From Bacteroidia bacterium (GTDB lineage Bacteria; Bacteroidota; Bacteroidia; J057): a DNA stretch of 64,000 bases. Shown piece after piece: positions 53,186-62,329 of the stretch. The position numbers and the translations under genes were made by a program. Within the stretch, counting starts at the first letter, position 1. Each line of letters starts with the position of its first letter. The stretch spans positions 2,232,001-2,296,000 of the forward strand of contig JAWKNO010000002.1 in assembly GCA_041391665.1 (NCBI GenBank). Reading direction: 5' to 3'. A model generated the notes under the pieces. It was not told where the DNA came from. It saw only the letters and a program-made list of their open reading frames with translations, and did not search any database.

Positions 53186-53416
53186 ATGGAAACCTATACC
53201 CGATCCCAACTGGCACTGCGCAACGGCACAGACCGGGAAGAAGTCTGGATTGCCTATAAAGGTCTCATCTACGATGTTACCGGAAATTTTCACTGGCCCA
53301 ATGGCTATCATTACCGGCACTGGTCTGGTCAGGATCTGACGGAAGAATTAGAAGATGCGCCTCATACAGCGTCTGTTTTCCGAAGGCTAAGAGTCGTCGG
53401 GCAGCTGGTCGAATAA
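53186..53416 (+). CDS. Prokaryotic cytochrome b5-like heme-binding domain protein
   Basis: 76 residues from the ATG at 53186. Longer frames run back into asd and the terminator and are not plausible. The sequence METYTRSQLALRNG, IAYKGLIYDVTG, YHYRHWSGQDLTEEL and DAPHTASVFRRL follows the pattern of bacterial cytochrome b5-like domains, with candidate heme ligands in the HYRH region and APH. It has no signal peptide. It could carry electrons or bind heme or a steroid-like ligand in the cytoplasm; the partner is unknown. Confidence 0.85.
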   Translation: METYTRSQLALRNGTDREEVWIAYKGLIYDVTGNFHWPNGYHYRHWSGQDLTEELEDAPHTASVFRRLRVVGQLVE

Positions 53417-53426
53417 TGAATACCCG

Positions 53427-54173
53427 CTACTGATTCAATTCATCTTTAACGTTTACCGGAATTTTATAGCCCATTACCTCAGCCTGCGCGAGGTTTTCAC
53501 TGGCTTTATCCTTATTGCCCATTCGGAGATAGCAGAAGCCCAGATAATAATAGTAATAAGGTTTGTCCCCCACTTGTTTTTTACTGGCTTTGAAATACTG
53601 AACAGCCTTTTCGTAATCCCCGAGGTTCATGTAAGCCTGGCCAGCCAGCATACGGGCATCCGCAGCATTTTCATAACTTTTTCCGCTGAGATATATGCGC
53701 ATGGCGGCTTCACTGGCCCTGATGGCGTCAGGAAACTCCCGCTGGTTGAAATGAACCAGGGCGATTCCATAATAAGCCTGCGGATAGTCGGGATAATGGC
53801 GCAACAATTCTTTGTATTGATCAATCGCCGCCTCAAAGTCTCCTTTAAGCTGAAAAGCGGCAGCCAGCTCCTGGTGAGCTTTTAACCCCCGCGGATACAC
53901 TTCCAGGGATTGTTGGTAATAGTATAACGAACTGTCGATCTGATCCATAATCCGATAGGATTCACCCAGTCGGTTGTAGGCATCAACAAAATTTGCATCT
54001 ACTGCGATGGCATTCCGGTAAAAATTTTTTGCCTCGTCATAGTTTTTGGCCAGAAACAGCTTTTCTCCACTCCGGTAGAAAGCCATAGCTTCCGGATTAT
54101 TGGAACTTGTCTGAAACTGTGCGTACAGGGAGAAAAAAAAGCAAGTGAAAATGGTAGTTAAAAAAAATTTCAT
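53427..54173 (-). CDS. Secreted TPR-repeat protein
   Basis: 248 residues. A signal peptide (cleavage near SLYAQ, 19) precedes about six tetratricopeptide repeats (NPEAMAFYRSGEKLFLAKNY, DAYNRLGESYRIMDQIDSS, QAYYGIALVHFNQREFPDA and so on). TPR arrays bind peptides or partner proteins, here in the periplasm. It lies 56 bp downstream of a DUF58 gene in the same direction. In aerotolerance (Bat) clusters, TPR and DUF58 proteins occur together, so it may be a reduced relative of that system. No BatA/B (VWA) genes are present here. Confidence 0.83.
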   Translation of the reverse strand: MKFFLTTIFTCFFFSLYAQFQTSSNNPEAMAFYRSGEKLFLAKNYDEAKNFYRNAIAVDANFVDAYNRLGESYRIMDQIDSSLYYYQQSLEVYPRGLKAHQELAAAFQLKGDFEAAIDQYKELLRHYPDYPQAYYGIALVHFNQREFPDAIRASEAAMRIYLSGKSYENAADARMLAGQAYMNLGDYEKAVQYFKASKKQVGDKPYYYYYLGFCYLRMGNKDKASENLAQAEVMGYKIPVNVKDELNQ

Positions 54174-54229
54174 ATTCTGCCAGAATGGCTTCCGGGAAAA
54201 ATTTGGTAAATAATGTATGATTTACAAAA

Positions 54230-55156
54230 CTACTTCAAACTTCGTCTTTTTACAAGGTAGTCTGTCAGAACTTTTTCATAAGACCGGGCAATATCGACTT
54301 CAATAAAGTCAATATTAAACTCATAACACCGCTGCTTGAATCTCGCCTTGTATGATTTCATCATTTCCTTATAACGATCCCGGATCTGGTGGGGAGAAAC
54401 TTCTATTTTTTCACCGGTTTCCAGATCTTTTAAAATGACCGGTCGGTTAGGAAATTCAAAATCTTCCTCTGTTTTACGATCCAGCAGATGGAATACCAAC
54501 ACTTCATGTTTGGCATGGCGAAGATGTCTGAGCGCTTTAAAAAGCTCCTCCTCTGCCTCCATGTGATTAAACAGGTCTGTGATCAATACGACAAATGACC
54601 TTCTGTGAAATTTCATCGCCACCTGGTGCAAGATGCGGGCGGTGGCAGTTTTTCTGGTAAAATATTCTTTACTTGCCGCCACCTCTTCAAGTTTGCGGAA
54701 AATAGGTATCAGCCAGGAGTATTTGGATTTTGCCGGGGCATAAAAAGAAATCTCTTCATCAAAAAGCGTCATCCCCGCAGCGTCCCGCTGACCAATCATC
54801 AGATATTGCAGTGCCGCAGCCAGGTAGGCACCATATTCCAGTTTGGTCATCCCTTGTTGAGGATAACGCATAGAATCGCTCACATCCAGCACTACCTGGC
54901 AACGCAGGTTGGTCTCTTCTTCGTATTTCTTAGAGAATAACTTATCCGTCTTACCGTATACCTTCCAGTCAACATTCCGAAGCGATTCGCCGGCGTTGTA
55001 GGGACGGTGCTCGGCAAACTCTACAGAAAACCCATGATATGGACTTTTATGCATACCAGTAATAAAACCCTCCACGATCATTTTTGCCTTTACCTCAATG
55101 TTTTTGAGCTTACTGACTGCAATCGGGTCCAGATATTTGATAGGAGTTTGTGCCAT
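54230..55156 (-). CDS. DUF58 domain protein (Bat/MoxR-associated)
   Basis: 308 residues, cytoplasmic. The DUF58 signature is SLRNVDWKVYGKTDKLFSKK (about residues 78-97), followed by a VWA-like segment LDVSDSMRY. Proteins of this family are usually linked to MoxR AAA ATPases and VWA proteins in envelope or metal-centre maturation systems. Here no MoxR gene lies in the window on this side; a TPR gene follows. An ATPase partner may be unlinked. Confidence 0.88.
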   Translation of the reverse strand: MAQTPIKYLDPIAVSKLKNIEVKAKMIVEGFITGMHKSPYHGFSVEFAEHRPYNAGESLRNVDWKVYGKTDKLFSKKYEEETNLRCQVVLDVSDSMRYPQQGMTKLEYGAYLAAALQYLMIGQRDAAGMTLFDEEISFYAPAKSKYSWLIPIFRKLEEVAASKEYFTRKTATARILHQVAMKFHRRSFVVLITDLFNHMEAEEELFKALRHLRHAKHEVLVFHLLDRKTEEDFEFPNRPVILKDLETGEKIEVSPHQIRDRYKEMMKSYKARFKQRCYEFNIDFIEVDIARSYEKVLTDYLVKRRSLK

Positions 55157-55230
55157 AACAGTAATGATAAGGATAGTTTAGTTGAAAAAAAAACGCAAAT
55201 TGCTAATTTGAAATACTTTAAATATTTGAT

Positions 55231-55857
55231 ATGAAATTTGGAATTTTAGTGTGTCTGGCCGCAGCAGCGGTATTTTTGGGGAGCTGTTGCCCTACCTGTG
55301 AAAAAGGTGACCTGGGCGATTATTTGCTGGATGAATCATCTGATAGCTGGACGGCATTTACCATTGCCGCTACACGGGTCTATTCAGGAAGTAACGGACA
55401 GGAAGAAGTTTTTGTTTGGGAAGATGTGGAGATGGGATTGGAAGAACAATTATTCAACTGCGATGAGGAATCAAAGTGTGGGTTTTGTTGTGAAACATTC
55501 CGAAGCGGGTATCTCTACACTCAAATGATCTCTTCCAATGGGGTATCTGTCTTTAATCTTGTAGTAAAGAAAGATTTCATTCAGTTTACCCCTCGTGATA
55601 ATCCTCAGGATATCCCGGATTTGATTATTATCTCTTTCAATAACCGACTGATTTGTGAAATCACAGGCATCCCTGAAAGGATACTGACCGAAACGGTCAC
55701 GCTCAACGGGAAAAAATTCAATAAGGTTTTTTCCTGTAAAGCAGACCCAGGCTCCTATGCCGCCGGATCCAGTGACCCTGTGGCTTTTTATTTCACAAAA
55801 GAAGATGGTATCGTAGGATATGAACTAGCGAATAATACTGTATGGAATCTCAAGTAA
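55231..55857 (+). CDS. Hypothetical lipoprotein with many cysteines
   Basis: 208 residues. The lipoprotein signal has Cys19 in AVFLGSC, followed at once by CPTC. A cluster NCDEESKCGFCCETF follows around residues 82-96, which could form disulfides or bind metal. The rest is beta-rich (LVVKKDFIQFTPRDNPQD, DLIIISFNNRLICEITG). I do not recognise a family. It diverges from the DUF58 gene and is followed by an M43 protease gene. Confidence 0.6.
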   Translation: MKFGILVCLAAAAVFLGSCCPTCEKGDLGDYLLDESSDSWTAFTIAATRVYSGSNGQEEVFVWEDVEMGLEEQLFNCDEESKCGFCCETFRSGYLYTQMISSNGVSVFNLVVKKDFIQFTPRDNPQDIPDLIIISFNNRLICEITGIPERILTETVTLNGKKFNKVFSCKADPGSYAAGSSDPVAFYFTKEDGIVGYELANNTVWNLK

Positions 55858-55903
55858 TTCCGTTCTGTCTCCAGGCTGTCATGTAGCTGCACAACTGCGT
55901 TTT

Positions 55904-58033
55904 ATGGCTTTACGTACCCTCACCCCCGTTTTTTTTATTCTGCTTTTTGTCAGTCATATCTGCGCGCAATCGCCAGATATTTCAAGATGTGGTTTTTCCG
56001 AATATTTTGCGCAGACCCAGTACGCCTATCCTGAATTTGCCCCGATACTTTCGGAACAGTCCCTTCGGTATCTCCGATATGCCGGGAATATGCCTGCTTA
56101 TTATGGGCAACGTGCAGGGTGTGATGTTGCGATTATCCCGGTAGTGGTTCATGTTATTTATAATGACACGACTTCCAATATCTCCGCAGCACAAATTCAC
56201 AGTCAGATCCAGGTGCTAAATGAAGACTACCGAAGGATTTTGGGATCTCCGGGGTATGGGGTGGGTAAAGATGCTGGTATTCAGTTTTGTCTCGCAAGTA
56301 TTGACCCCAACGGAAACCCCACTACGGGTATTACGCGCACGCAAAGTGTATTCACCAACCATACCCTTACCAATGATGCCATTCTGCGATCCATTATCAG
56401 CTGGAATGACACTATGTATCTCAATATCTGGGTGGTAAAAAATATTTTCGATAATGCCGGGAAAGACGTGCTGGGGTATGCGTCCTTTCCCGGCAGCCCC
56501 AACCCGGTGGCAGACGGTATCGTCATTCGCGGCAAAAACTTCGGCACGACGGGATCTGTGATCACTCCTTTTGACAAAGGCCGAACCGCTACCCATGAAG
56601 TGGGGCATTTTATGGGATTGTTTCACACCTTCGAAACCGATGGAATCTGCAATGGGACAAGTGCGGTCAATTGTCTTTCGGAAGGAGATTTAATCTGTGA
56701 TACCCCCTCCGAGCTGACCGCAGTATTTGGGTGCCCGGCAGACCCGGTCAACTCTTGCACAGATATTCCCTGTGACAAAAATGATCTGGTCAGCAATTAT
56801 ATGAACTTCGCTGATGATGTTTGCATGGACCATTTTACCAAAGGCCAGGTAGCAAGAATGCGGTTTTTCCTGCTATCTACCCGGGCAAATTTCTTCACTC
56901 CGGCCAACCTTGCAGCAACAGGCTGTGATACAACCCAGGTAATCCGCACCAGACCTACAGCCGCCTTCTCCAGCAATACCACGACAATTTGCGCCGGACA
57001 ATCAGTAAGGTTTACCGACTTGTCAGACGGTTGTGTGGATTTTTTATTATGGTCTTTTCCCGGAGGTTCGCCTTCTGTTTCTGCTGATCCACAGCCCCTT
57101 ATTACTTACAATATACCGGGCGTCTATCCGGTTACACTTACCGCCTCCAATACTGGTGGCAATGATCAGGTTACCCGCACCTCCTATATTCAGGTATCCG
57201 GGGCAGGCACCATCCCCCCTCAAAATGAAGGGTTTGAAGGCCTGGTTTTTGTACCGCCTGGGTGGAAAAGAGAAGATGAAGATACAGCTGGCTCGTGGCT
57301 TAAAACAACTTTGACCTCCAGCGAAGGTATATCGTGTGCCGTTATGCCCAATTTTACCACAGCATCATGCGGAACTTCGGAAGCCCTGATTTCTCAGGTG
57401 ATTAACCTTTCCACTGCCACCAATGCCAGCCTGCGTTTTGATTATGCATATAAAGCGCGAAGTGCTGATACCAACCGGGCCGATATTTTCCGCGTCTGGC
57501 TATCAGATGATTGTGGGCTTTCTTTTGGTTATCTTTTGTTTGAAAAAAAAGGAGAACAACTGGCAACCGTGCCGGGGTTCGAGAAAGACAAAGCTTTTGT
57601 CCCGAACAATTCCAATGAGTGGCGTACGGCAGTGATTTCGTTGGGAAATCACCTGGGAAATGACGCACTGCGAATCCGTTTCCAATGCATTAGCCGTAAA
57701 GGGCAGCATCTGTATCTGGATAACTTCAAAATAAATACGACCGTCGGAATAGCCGATGACCTGGCACTCCGTCAACGGCTGGTTGTTTTTCCCAATCCTT
57801 TCGAAGATCAATTCATCGTGTCGTTTTTTATCAACACCCCCAGCCCGGTTACGGCTTCTATTTTTGATATCAGCGGGCGTCTTGTTGCCCAAAAAGAAAA
57901 TAAAATGCCTTTGCAGGGAGAGGTTTCGTGGGTGTTTTCCCCTGACGAAATACCTGACCTCTGCAAAGGCATTTATCTGCTCCGACTCACTACACGAGAC
58001 GCTGCTGCGACTATTCGTATTGTGAAGATGTAA
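55904..58033 (+). CDS. Secreted M43-type (pappalysin-like) zinc metalloprotease with PKD domain and T9SS type A signal
   Basis: 709 residues. A signal peptide (near CAQ, 22) and propeptide-like region are followed by the catalytic domain with HEVGHFMGLFH (His231, Glu232, His235, His241) and a Met-turn near NYMNFAD. A PKD domain lies at about 350-435, then a MAM/jelly-like beta-domain (about 440-615) and a type A sorting domain starting LVVFPNPFEDQFIVSFF. It should be exported by T9SS and cut extracellular proteins such as collagen or other matrix. This is a digestive or surface-remodelling role; the specific substrate is unknown. Confidence 0.93.
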   Translation: MALRTLTPVFFILLFVSHICAQSPDISRCGFSEYFAQTQYAYPEFAPILSEQSLRYLRYAGNMPAYYGQRAGCDVAIIPVVVHVIYNDTTSNISAAQIHSQIQVLNEDYRRILGSPGYGVGKDAGIQFCLASIDPNGNPTTGITRTQSVFTNHTLTNDAILRSIISWNDTMYLNIWVVKNIFDNAGKDVLGYASFPGSPNPVADGIVIRGKNFGTTGSVITPFDKGRTATHEVGHFMGLFHTFETDGICNGTSAVNCLSEGDLICDTPSELTAVFGCPADPVNSCTDIPCDKNDLVSNYMNFADDVCMDHFTKGQVARMRFFLLSTRANFFTPANLAATGCDTTQVIRTRPTAAFSSNTTTICAGQSVRFTDLSDGCVDFLLWSFPGGSPSVSADPQPLITYNIPGVYPVTLTASNTGGNDQVTRTSYIQVSGAGTIPPQNEGFEGLVFVPPGWKREDEDTAGSWLKTTLTSSEGISCAVMPNFTTASCGTSEALISQVINLSTATNASLRFDYAYKARSADTNRADIFRVWLSDDCGLSFGYLLFEKKGEQLATVPGFEKDKAFVPNNSNEWRTAVISLGNHLGNDALRIRFQCISRKGQHLYLDNFKINTTVGIADDLALRQRLVVFPNPFEDQFIVSFFINTPSPVTASIFDISGRLVAQKENKMPLQGEVSWVFSPDEIPDLCKGIYLLRLTTRDAAATIRIVKM

Positions 58034-58047
58034 AATCCTCCACTTCG

Positions 58048-58677
58048 TTACATCCCACACATTTCGTGGCTGCCATTGATAATGGTATTATAATCATCTA
58101 CCGTAATATACTGAGGCGTATAAGTCTCTCCGCGCGAATTCAGGTTGCTGGTAAAGGCGCGCATATGGTTTCGTGAACCACAAGTCAGCATGGCATAAAC
58201 ATTGGCAATATCGGCTTTATCCGTAGCGGCTACGGCCGCTGTAAGATCCCGGATATCAACGTCTTCTATCGTGGCACCAACTGTGAGCGCACTTACGAGC
58301 GACACATCGCCTTGAGCGATCAGGTTGTTATATAAAGTTTGCAAATCAGGATTGGTAAAAACTCCAATCTCTGTAGATGCGATATTTGCTACGCCGTATT
58401 TTTCCATGATGGTGCGAACCGCATCCATGTGTTTTTGTTCGCTCGAAGAAATGTTATTAAAAATAGTCAGGTTATACTTTTGGTTGAAATAAGTGTACAC
58501 ATCGCGAGCGAGCTTTTCTTCCTCGTGCATAAACTGCAAGGAAGTGATTTCGATATCGGTCAGCATCAACGTGTTTTCAGGCAACACATTCTCCTTGGAC
58601 TGACCACAGGAAGTAAAACCAGCCGCTAAAAATAGCAGGGTAATAAACAGTATGCCGGAATATCTCAACTTTTTCAT
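58048..58677 (-). CDS. DUF2202 ferritin-like lipoprotein
   Basis: 209 residues. The lipoprotein signal has Cys24 in AGFTSC. The DUF2202 domain shows paired acidic motifs MHEEEKLARDVYTYF and SSEQKHMDAVRTIM, then DKADIANVYAMLTCGSRNHM, which fit a four-helix ferritin-like diiron bundle. A lipobox makes this an envelope form. Role unknown; peroxide or metal protection has been suggested for similar folds. It lies downstream of a membrane protein and an ECF sigma factor (same strand) and may belong to their regulon. Confidence 0.86.
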   Translation of the reverse strand: MKKLRYSGILFITLLFLAAGFTSCGQSKENVLPENTLMLTDIEITSLQFMHEEEKLARDVYTYFNQKYNLTIFNNISSSEQKHMDAVRTIMEKYGVANIASTEIGVFTNPDLQTLYNNLIAQGDVSLVSALTVGATIEDVDIRDLTAAVAATDKADIANVYAMLTCGSRNHMRAFTSNLNSRGETYTPQYITVDDYNTIINGSHEMCGM

Positions 58678-58749
58678 AACAAATGATTTTATGGTAACAC
58701 TTCAAATTGAACCTCTCAATCTGTTTCATTTGTTACTACGCGAAGCCTT

Positions 58750-59466
58750 TTATTTTCTTTCACTTTTTTTTCGGTGTTCGGGACCACCCCACGGGCGAAC
58801 TTCCTCAGCCCTAAATTGATGAGTCCCGGTAGGTTTTCCTACCAGTTTTACCGTTTCACCATTTTCCAGCAAAACAACGGGGGCTACAAAAGCATTTCGA
58901 AAATCAACTTGCCAGGCTTTGCCGGAAAAGTCAGTCATTTGAAATAAACTATCGCTTACCGTATCTATTTTCCCTGCAAGAAAACCCGCTTCAGGCATCA
59001 TCCAGATTTTAACTTTCTTTTCCTGAATACTCTCATACAAAGACATCCTGAGGGCGAATGTTTTTTCCAGTCGGGCAGCGCCGCCAGAGATAAAAAATAA
59101 TGTACCAAACAGCACACTTAACGCCACACTGCTTGCCACAGGGACAGACCATCTGAGTTTATACCCATTTTTTGAATGATAGACACTGAAAAATCCAACG
59201 ATCAGAAAAACAATCAGTATGGTAATCCAAAAAAACGGAAGCACTCCCAGGAAAAAAGAAAAACGGGAGTGCTGAAGATGAGAAATAAGGTTAAAATCCG
59301 TCTGTTGAATGGAAAATAAAATTACCGAAAAAGCTGCTGCACCGATCAGTACCGAAACGGCAAAAGCCAGCCAGGCCAATATGCCCTTTGCGACAAAGTA
59401 ACCCCGGGGGATTGGCTTTATGTTTTTCCCCTTTATGGTTTCAACAATTTTTCTCGAATTTTCCAT
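58750..59466 (-). CDS. Membrane protein next to an ECF sigma factor, possible anti-sigma factor
   Basis: 238 residues. A cytoplasmic start (IVETIKGKNIKPIPRGYFVA) is followed by about four membrane helices (30-52, 73-97 and 107-125 are clear) and a soluble C-terminal domain (about 150-238) that looks like a nucleic-acid- or ligand-binding beta-barrel (TGTHQFRAEEVRPW). It follows the sigma gene by 8 bp, so it is a candidate regulator. No family is recognised. Confidence 0.6.
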   Translation of the reverse strand: MENSRKIVETIKGKNIKPIPRGYFVAKGILAWLAFAVSVLIGAAAFSVILFSIQQTDFNLISHLQHSRFSFFLGVLPFFWITILIVFLIVGFFSVYHSKNGYKLRWSVPVASSVALSVLFGTLFFISGGAARLEKTFALRMSLYESIQEKKVKIWMMPEAGFLAGKIDTVSDSLFQMTDFSGKAWQVDFRNAFVAPVVLLENGETVKLVGKPTGTHQFRAEEVRPWGGPEHRKKSERK

Positions 59467-59474
59467 GACCTGTT

Positions 59475-60071
59475 TTATTGAAGATCAAAAGAATAATGTT
59501 TTTTTCCGGCAATTTTAGCAAATGCTTTTTTTGCCCGGTTGATTTGTGTTGCCACCGTGCCTTCCGGCATTTTCAGGACATCAGAGATATCTCCATAACT
59601 CATTCCCTCCATAAATCTTAGTACCAAAACCGTTCTGTATTTTAATGGCAATAGATCCAGCACTTCATGTGTAAGGAGGTCCCTATATTCCGTTTCCGCT
59701 GGATTTTCAGTCTCGCCTGATTCATTTTTGTACAGGTTTTCATCCAAAGTCACCTGTTGGTCTTTGCCAAAAGACTTTTTTTTCCGCCAAAACGAAATAG
59801 CTTCGTTGTGAACGATCCGATATATCCAGCTGGAAAACTTCATTGCGGAATCAAAGCTGTTGAGGTATCGCCATACCTTGATAAAAGATTCTTGCAGGAT
59901 ATCCTCGGCTTCTTCCTGGCTCACAAAAACCAATCGCCGAATGTAGCGGATCATTTTTGCCTCATAACGCCCATATAGGCAGGAAAAATAATCAAGATCT
60001 TCCAGCGATTTGCGGGCTACTTCGCTATCTGCCCATTTACTGCAAAACTCTTTTTTCTCCTGAACAGTCAC
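59475..60071 (-). CDS. ECF RNA polymerase sigma factor (second)
   Basis: 198 residues. Region 2 lies at about 28-100 (EEAEDILQESFIKVWRYLNS, SSWIYRIVHNEAISFWR) and region 4 at about 130-185 (LPLKYRTVLVLRFMEGMSYG to the helix-turn-helix and KKAFAKIAGKK). It is followed closely by a multi-pass membrane protein that probably holds it inactive. Together with DUF2202 they may form a small stress-response unit. Its sequence is clearly different from the ECF factor at 6954-7514. Confidence 0.92.
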   Translation of the reverse strand: MTVQEKKEFCSKWADSEVARKSLEDLDYFSCLYGRYEAKMIRYIRRLVFVSQEEAEDILQESFIKVWRYLNSFDSAMKFSSWIYRIVHNEAISFWRKKKSFGKDQQVTLDENLYKNESGETENPAETEYRDLLTHEVLDLLPLKYRTVLVLRFMEGMSYGDISDVLKMPEGTVATQINRAKKAFAKIAGKKHYSFDLQ

Positions 60072-60170
60072 ACCTTTTTCGGTTTCGAAACAATTATTAT
60101 ATTATAATTTTATTATCAATAATACAATGTATTTAGTTAACGTAAAAATCACAAGAAAGTGCGAAATTAA

Positions 60171-61259
60171 TTATTGAAACAATGGATAATCGGTGTAGCC
60201 CTTTTCTCCCGGCGTATAGAAGGTTTTTGGGTCGGGTACAGCCAGCGGCCAATCGTTTTTAATCCGATCAGTCAGATCGGGATTTGCAATAAATGGTCTT
60301 CCAAAAGCTATCGCATCGGCTCTTCCTGCGGAGATTTCCTCAGCGGCTGAGGTTGGGTTATAGTTACCATTAGCGATGAGGAAACCTCGATAGATTTTAC
60401 GAAAATGGCCAATGACATCTTCAATAAAATATTGCTCACTTTTTGCGGTCCATGGCCGGCTCAGATGAAGATAAGCGAGGTTATAATTATTCAATTTATC
60501 TATAATATACTCAAAAGTGGGAGCGGTGTGTTCATCGACTACAATTCCCATACTGCCGTGCATCATGGGATTAAGTCTCAAGCCAATTTTATCAGAGGGC
60601 ACAACTGCTGAAAGCGCGTCGATTGTTTCAAACAGAATTCTGGCTTTGTTTTCATAAGTTCCACCATAGTTATCCATGCGTTGATTGCTACAATTGCTAA
60701 AGAATTGGTGAAACAGATATCCGTTGGAGGAATGAATCTCTACACCGTCAAACCCCGCTTTCATTGCGTTGGCTCCCGCCTTTGCAAAATCCTGGACAAT
60801 GGCTTTTATCTCGCCCTGAGAAAGTGCAAGCGGCTCAACAGATTGTCTTTTACCAGCCGGAGTATACACTTCGATATTGGGATTGATGGCGGAAGGAGCC
60901 ACGGGGATTTTGCCATTTTGTAAGTCAGGATGTGATATTCTGCCGACATGCCACAGTTGCATGAATATTTTTCCGCCTTTGGCATGAACAGCCTCGGTGA
61001 CCTGTTTCCAACTTTCTGTCTGTATATCGGTATGGATGCCCGGGACATTTTGATAGCCGACACCCTGACTGGATACGACAGTGCCCTCCGTAATGATAAG
61101 ACCAGCACCAGCCCGCTGGCTATAGTATGTTTTATGCAATTCTGTCGGAGCGAAATCGGCATTTGCAGCCCGGCTTCGGGTCAGCGGAGCCATAAATATC
61201 CGGTTTTGTATATGTGTAGAACCCATCGAAGCGGGTTGAAATAAGGATGATTTATTCAT
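60171..61259 (-). CDS. Old Yellow Enzyme-type alkene reductase (NemA-like)
   Basis: 362 residues, an FMN-binding TIM barrel. The characteristic features are IFMAPLTRSRA at the start, the proton/substrate pair His176-Asn179 in EIHSSNGYLFHQFFS, and GRPFIANPDLTDRIKNDWPL near the end. It reduces activated C=C bonds (enones, maleimides) and nitro compounds with NAD(P)H. Its physiological role is usually defence against reactive electrophiles. It is monocistronic and diverges from nothing on the plus strand; the gap upstream to the next gene is short. Confidence 0.94.
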   Translation of the reverse strand: MNKSSLFQPASMGSTHIQNRIFMAPLTRSRAANADFAPTELHKTYYSQRAGAGLIITEGTVVSSQGVGYQNVPGIHTDIQTESWKQVTEAVHAKGGKIFMQLWHVGRISHPDLQNGKIPVAPSAINPNIEVYTPAGKRQSVEPLALSQGEIKAIVQDFAKAGANAMKAGFDGVEIHSSNGYLFHQFFSNCSNQRMDNYGGTYENKARILFETIDALSAVVPSDKIGLRLNPMMHGSMGIVVDEHTAPTFEYIIDKLNNYNLAYLHLSRPWTAKSEQYFIEDVIGHFRKIYRGFLIANGNYNPTSAAEEISAGRADAIAFGRPFIANPDLTDRIKNDWPLAVPDPKTFYTPGEKGYTDYPLFQ

Positions 61260-61331
61260 TTGTTAAGAAAAGTAATTGATTGCAGGGATTACAACTACGA
61301 CGATCCGGATGTTGTTACAAAAAAGTTGATG

Positions 61332-62048
61332 TCAGGTAGTTATTCGTTTCACTTTCGCAATATACCATGGCACTGGTTCAACCCCAGCATTTGGGCTGTT
61401 CAAATATTCACGTATTTGATCTGGCTGAGTTATTTCCTCAAAAAGTCCGTTTTCATTGAGTGTTAAAGCGAACATATCGATCAGGATTTCGGTGATATTA
61501 TGGCAATAAAAGGAATGGAATGATCCATCACCTTCAACCCCGATGAAGTCATAACCTAAAAACGCAGCATCTTCAGTTTCTTTTTCCTCGATCTGTTTAA
61601 GCAGGTTAAGCCTAAGTCCAAATTTTCCATTATTTTGATTGAAAGGCAGTGAATTGTTTCCTTCTTTGAAGTCTTCAGTCAGCCGGTCTGCATCTGTTTG
61701 GGGAAGGTACAATCCAAGCATTTCGATATCATTTCTACCGGCGAAAAATAATTCTTTAAATGTACGTGCTGTTTCCAGATCGGGAAATACATTACCAAAG
61801 CCTAATTCTCCACGGTCAAACCTGATATCTGTCCATTTATGGATATCGTTAATTTGGGAATCAGACAACCCCAGTTCAAGTTTACTTTCCTCATTGAGCG
61901 CATCTTTTACCCAGGACAAACACCAGATATCGAAGGCAGAGGTATTGATACAGCCACTACACGTTTTGACAACGGTTCCTTCGAGCGTTCCAAAACGCAG
62001 AAGTTTTGATTTAATAAGAAAATAGCCTGCGTTAATGTATTTTTCCAT
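61332..62048 (-). CDS. Hypothetical protein
   Basis: 238 residues, no signal peptide. A CSGC pair near residue 31, charged helices (LKQIEEKETEDAAFLGYD), aromatic clusters (YCHNITEILIDMF) and a C-terminal PVPWYIAKVKRITT. I do not recognise a family; proteins of this composition are sometimes immunity or anti-toxin partners, but that is guesswork. It is slightly AT-rich and is followed on the other side by a decayed gene and repeats. Confidence 0.6.
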   Translation of the reverse strand: MEKYINAGYFLIKSKLLRFGTLEGTVVKTCSGCINTSAFDIWCLSWVKDALNEESKLELGLSDSQINDIHKWTDIRFDRGELGFGNVFPDLETARTFKELFFAGRNDIEMLGLYLPQTDADRLTEDFKEGNNSLPFNQNNGKFGLRLNLLKQIEEKETEDAAFLGYDFIGVEGDGSFHSFYCHNITEILIDMFALTLNENGLFEEITQPDQIREYLNSPNAGVEPVPWYIAKVKRITT

Positions 62049-62098
62049 TTAGTAGCGGGGTTTGGGTGAGAGTAGTTACGGTCGGGATATAATATAGT

Positions 62099-62329
62099 AT
62101 GAATATCCGGGACTTACCAGCAACAAAAAATTCACGATCAGGGCTTGCTGATTTTTCATTCAAATGATGATTGGAAGCAATTGAAGAAGCTAAGAAAAAA
62201 GCAATTCTCCAGGCCAAGGCCTATATATTTTATATTTCAGATGAGAGAAATAAGTACTCCGGCCCCAGACTATATGGCCTTCAAAAGCAGAGACGAAAGA
62301 AACAAATATTGGACGGGAAGGTACAGTAA
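62099..62329 (+). pseudogene. Small gene with two adjacent in-frame TGA stops
   Basis: From the ATG at 62099 one frame encodes 22 residues (MNIRDLPATKNSRSGLADFS), then two TGA codons (62165-62170), then 52 more codons with clear protein character (EAIEEAKKKAILQAKAYIFY, then ISDERNKYSGPRLYGLQKQR) to TAA at 62327. No frameshift is needed. It is either a decayed small gene or two tiny ORFs. I do not recognise the family. Confidence 0.4.
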
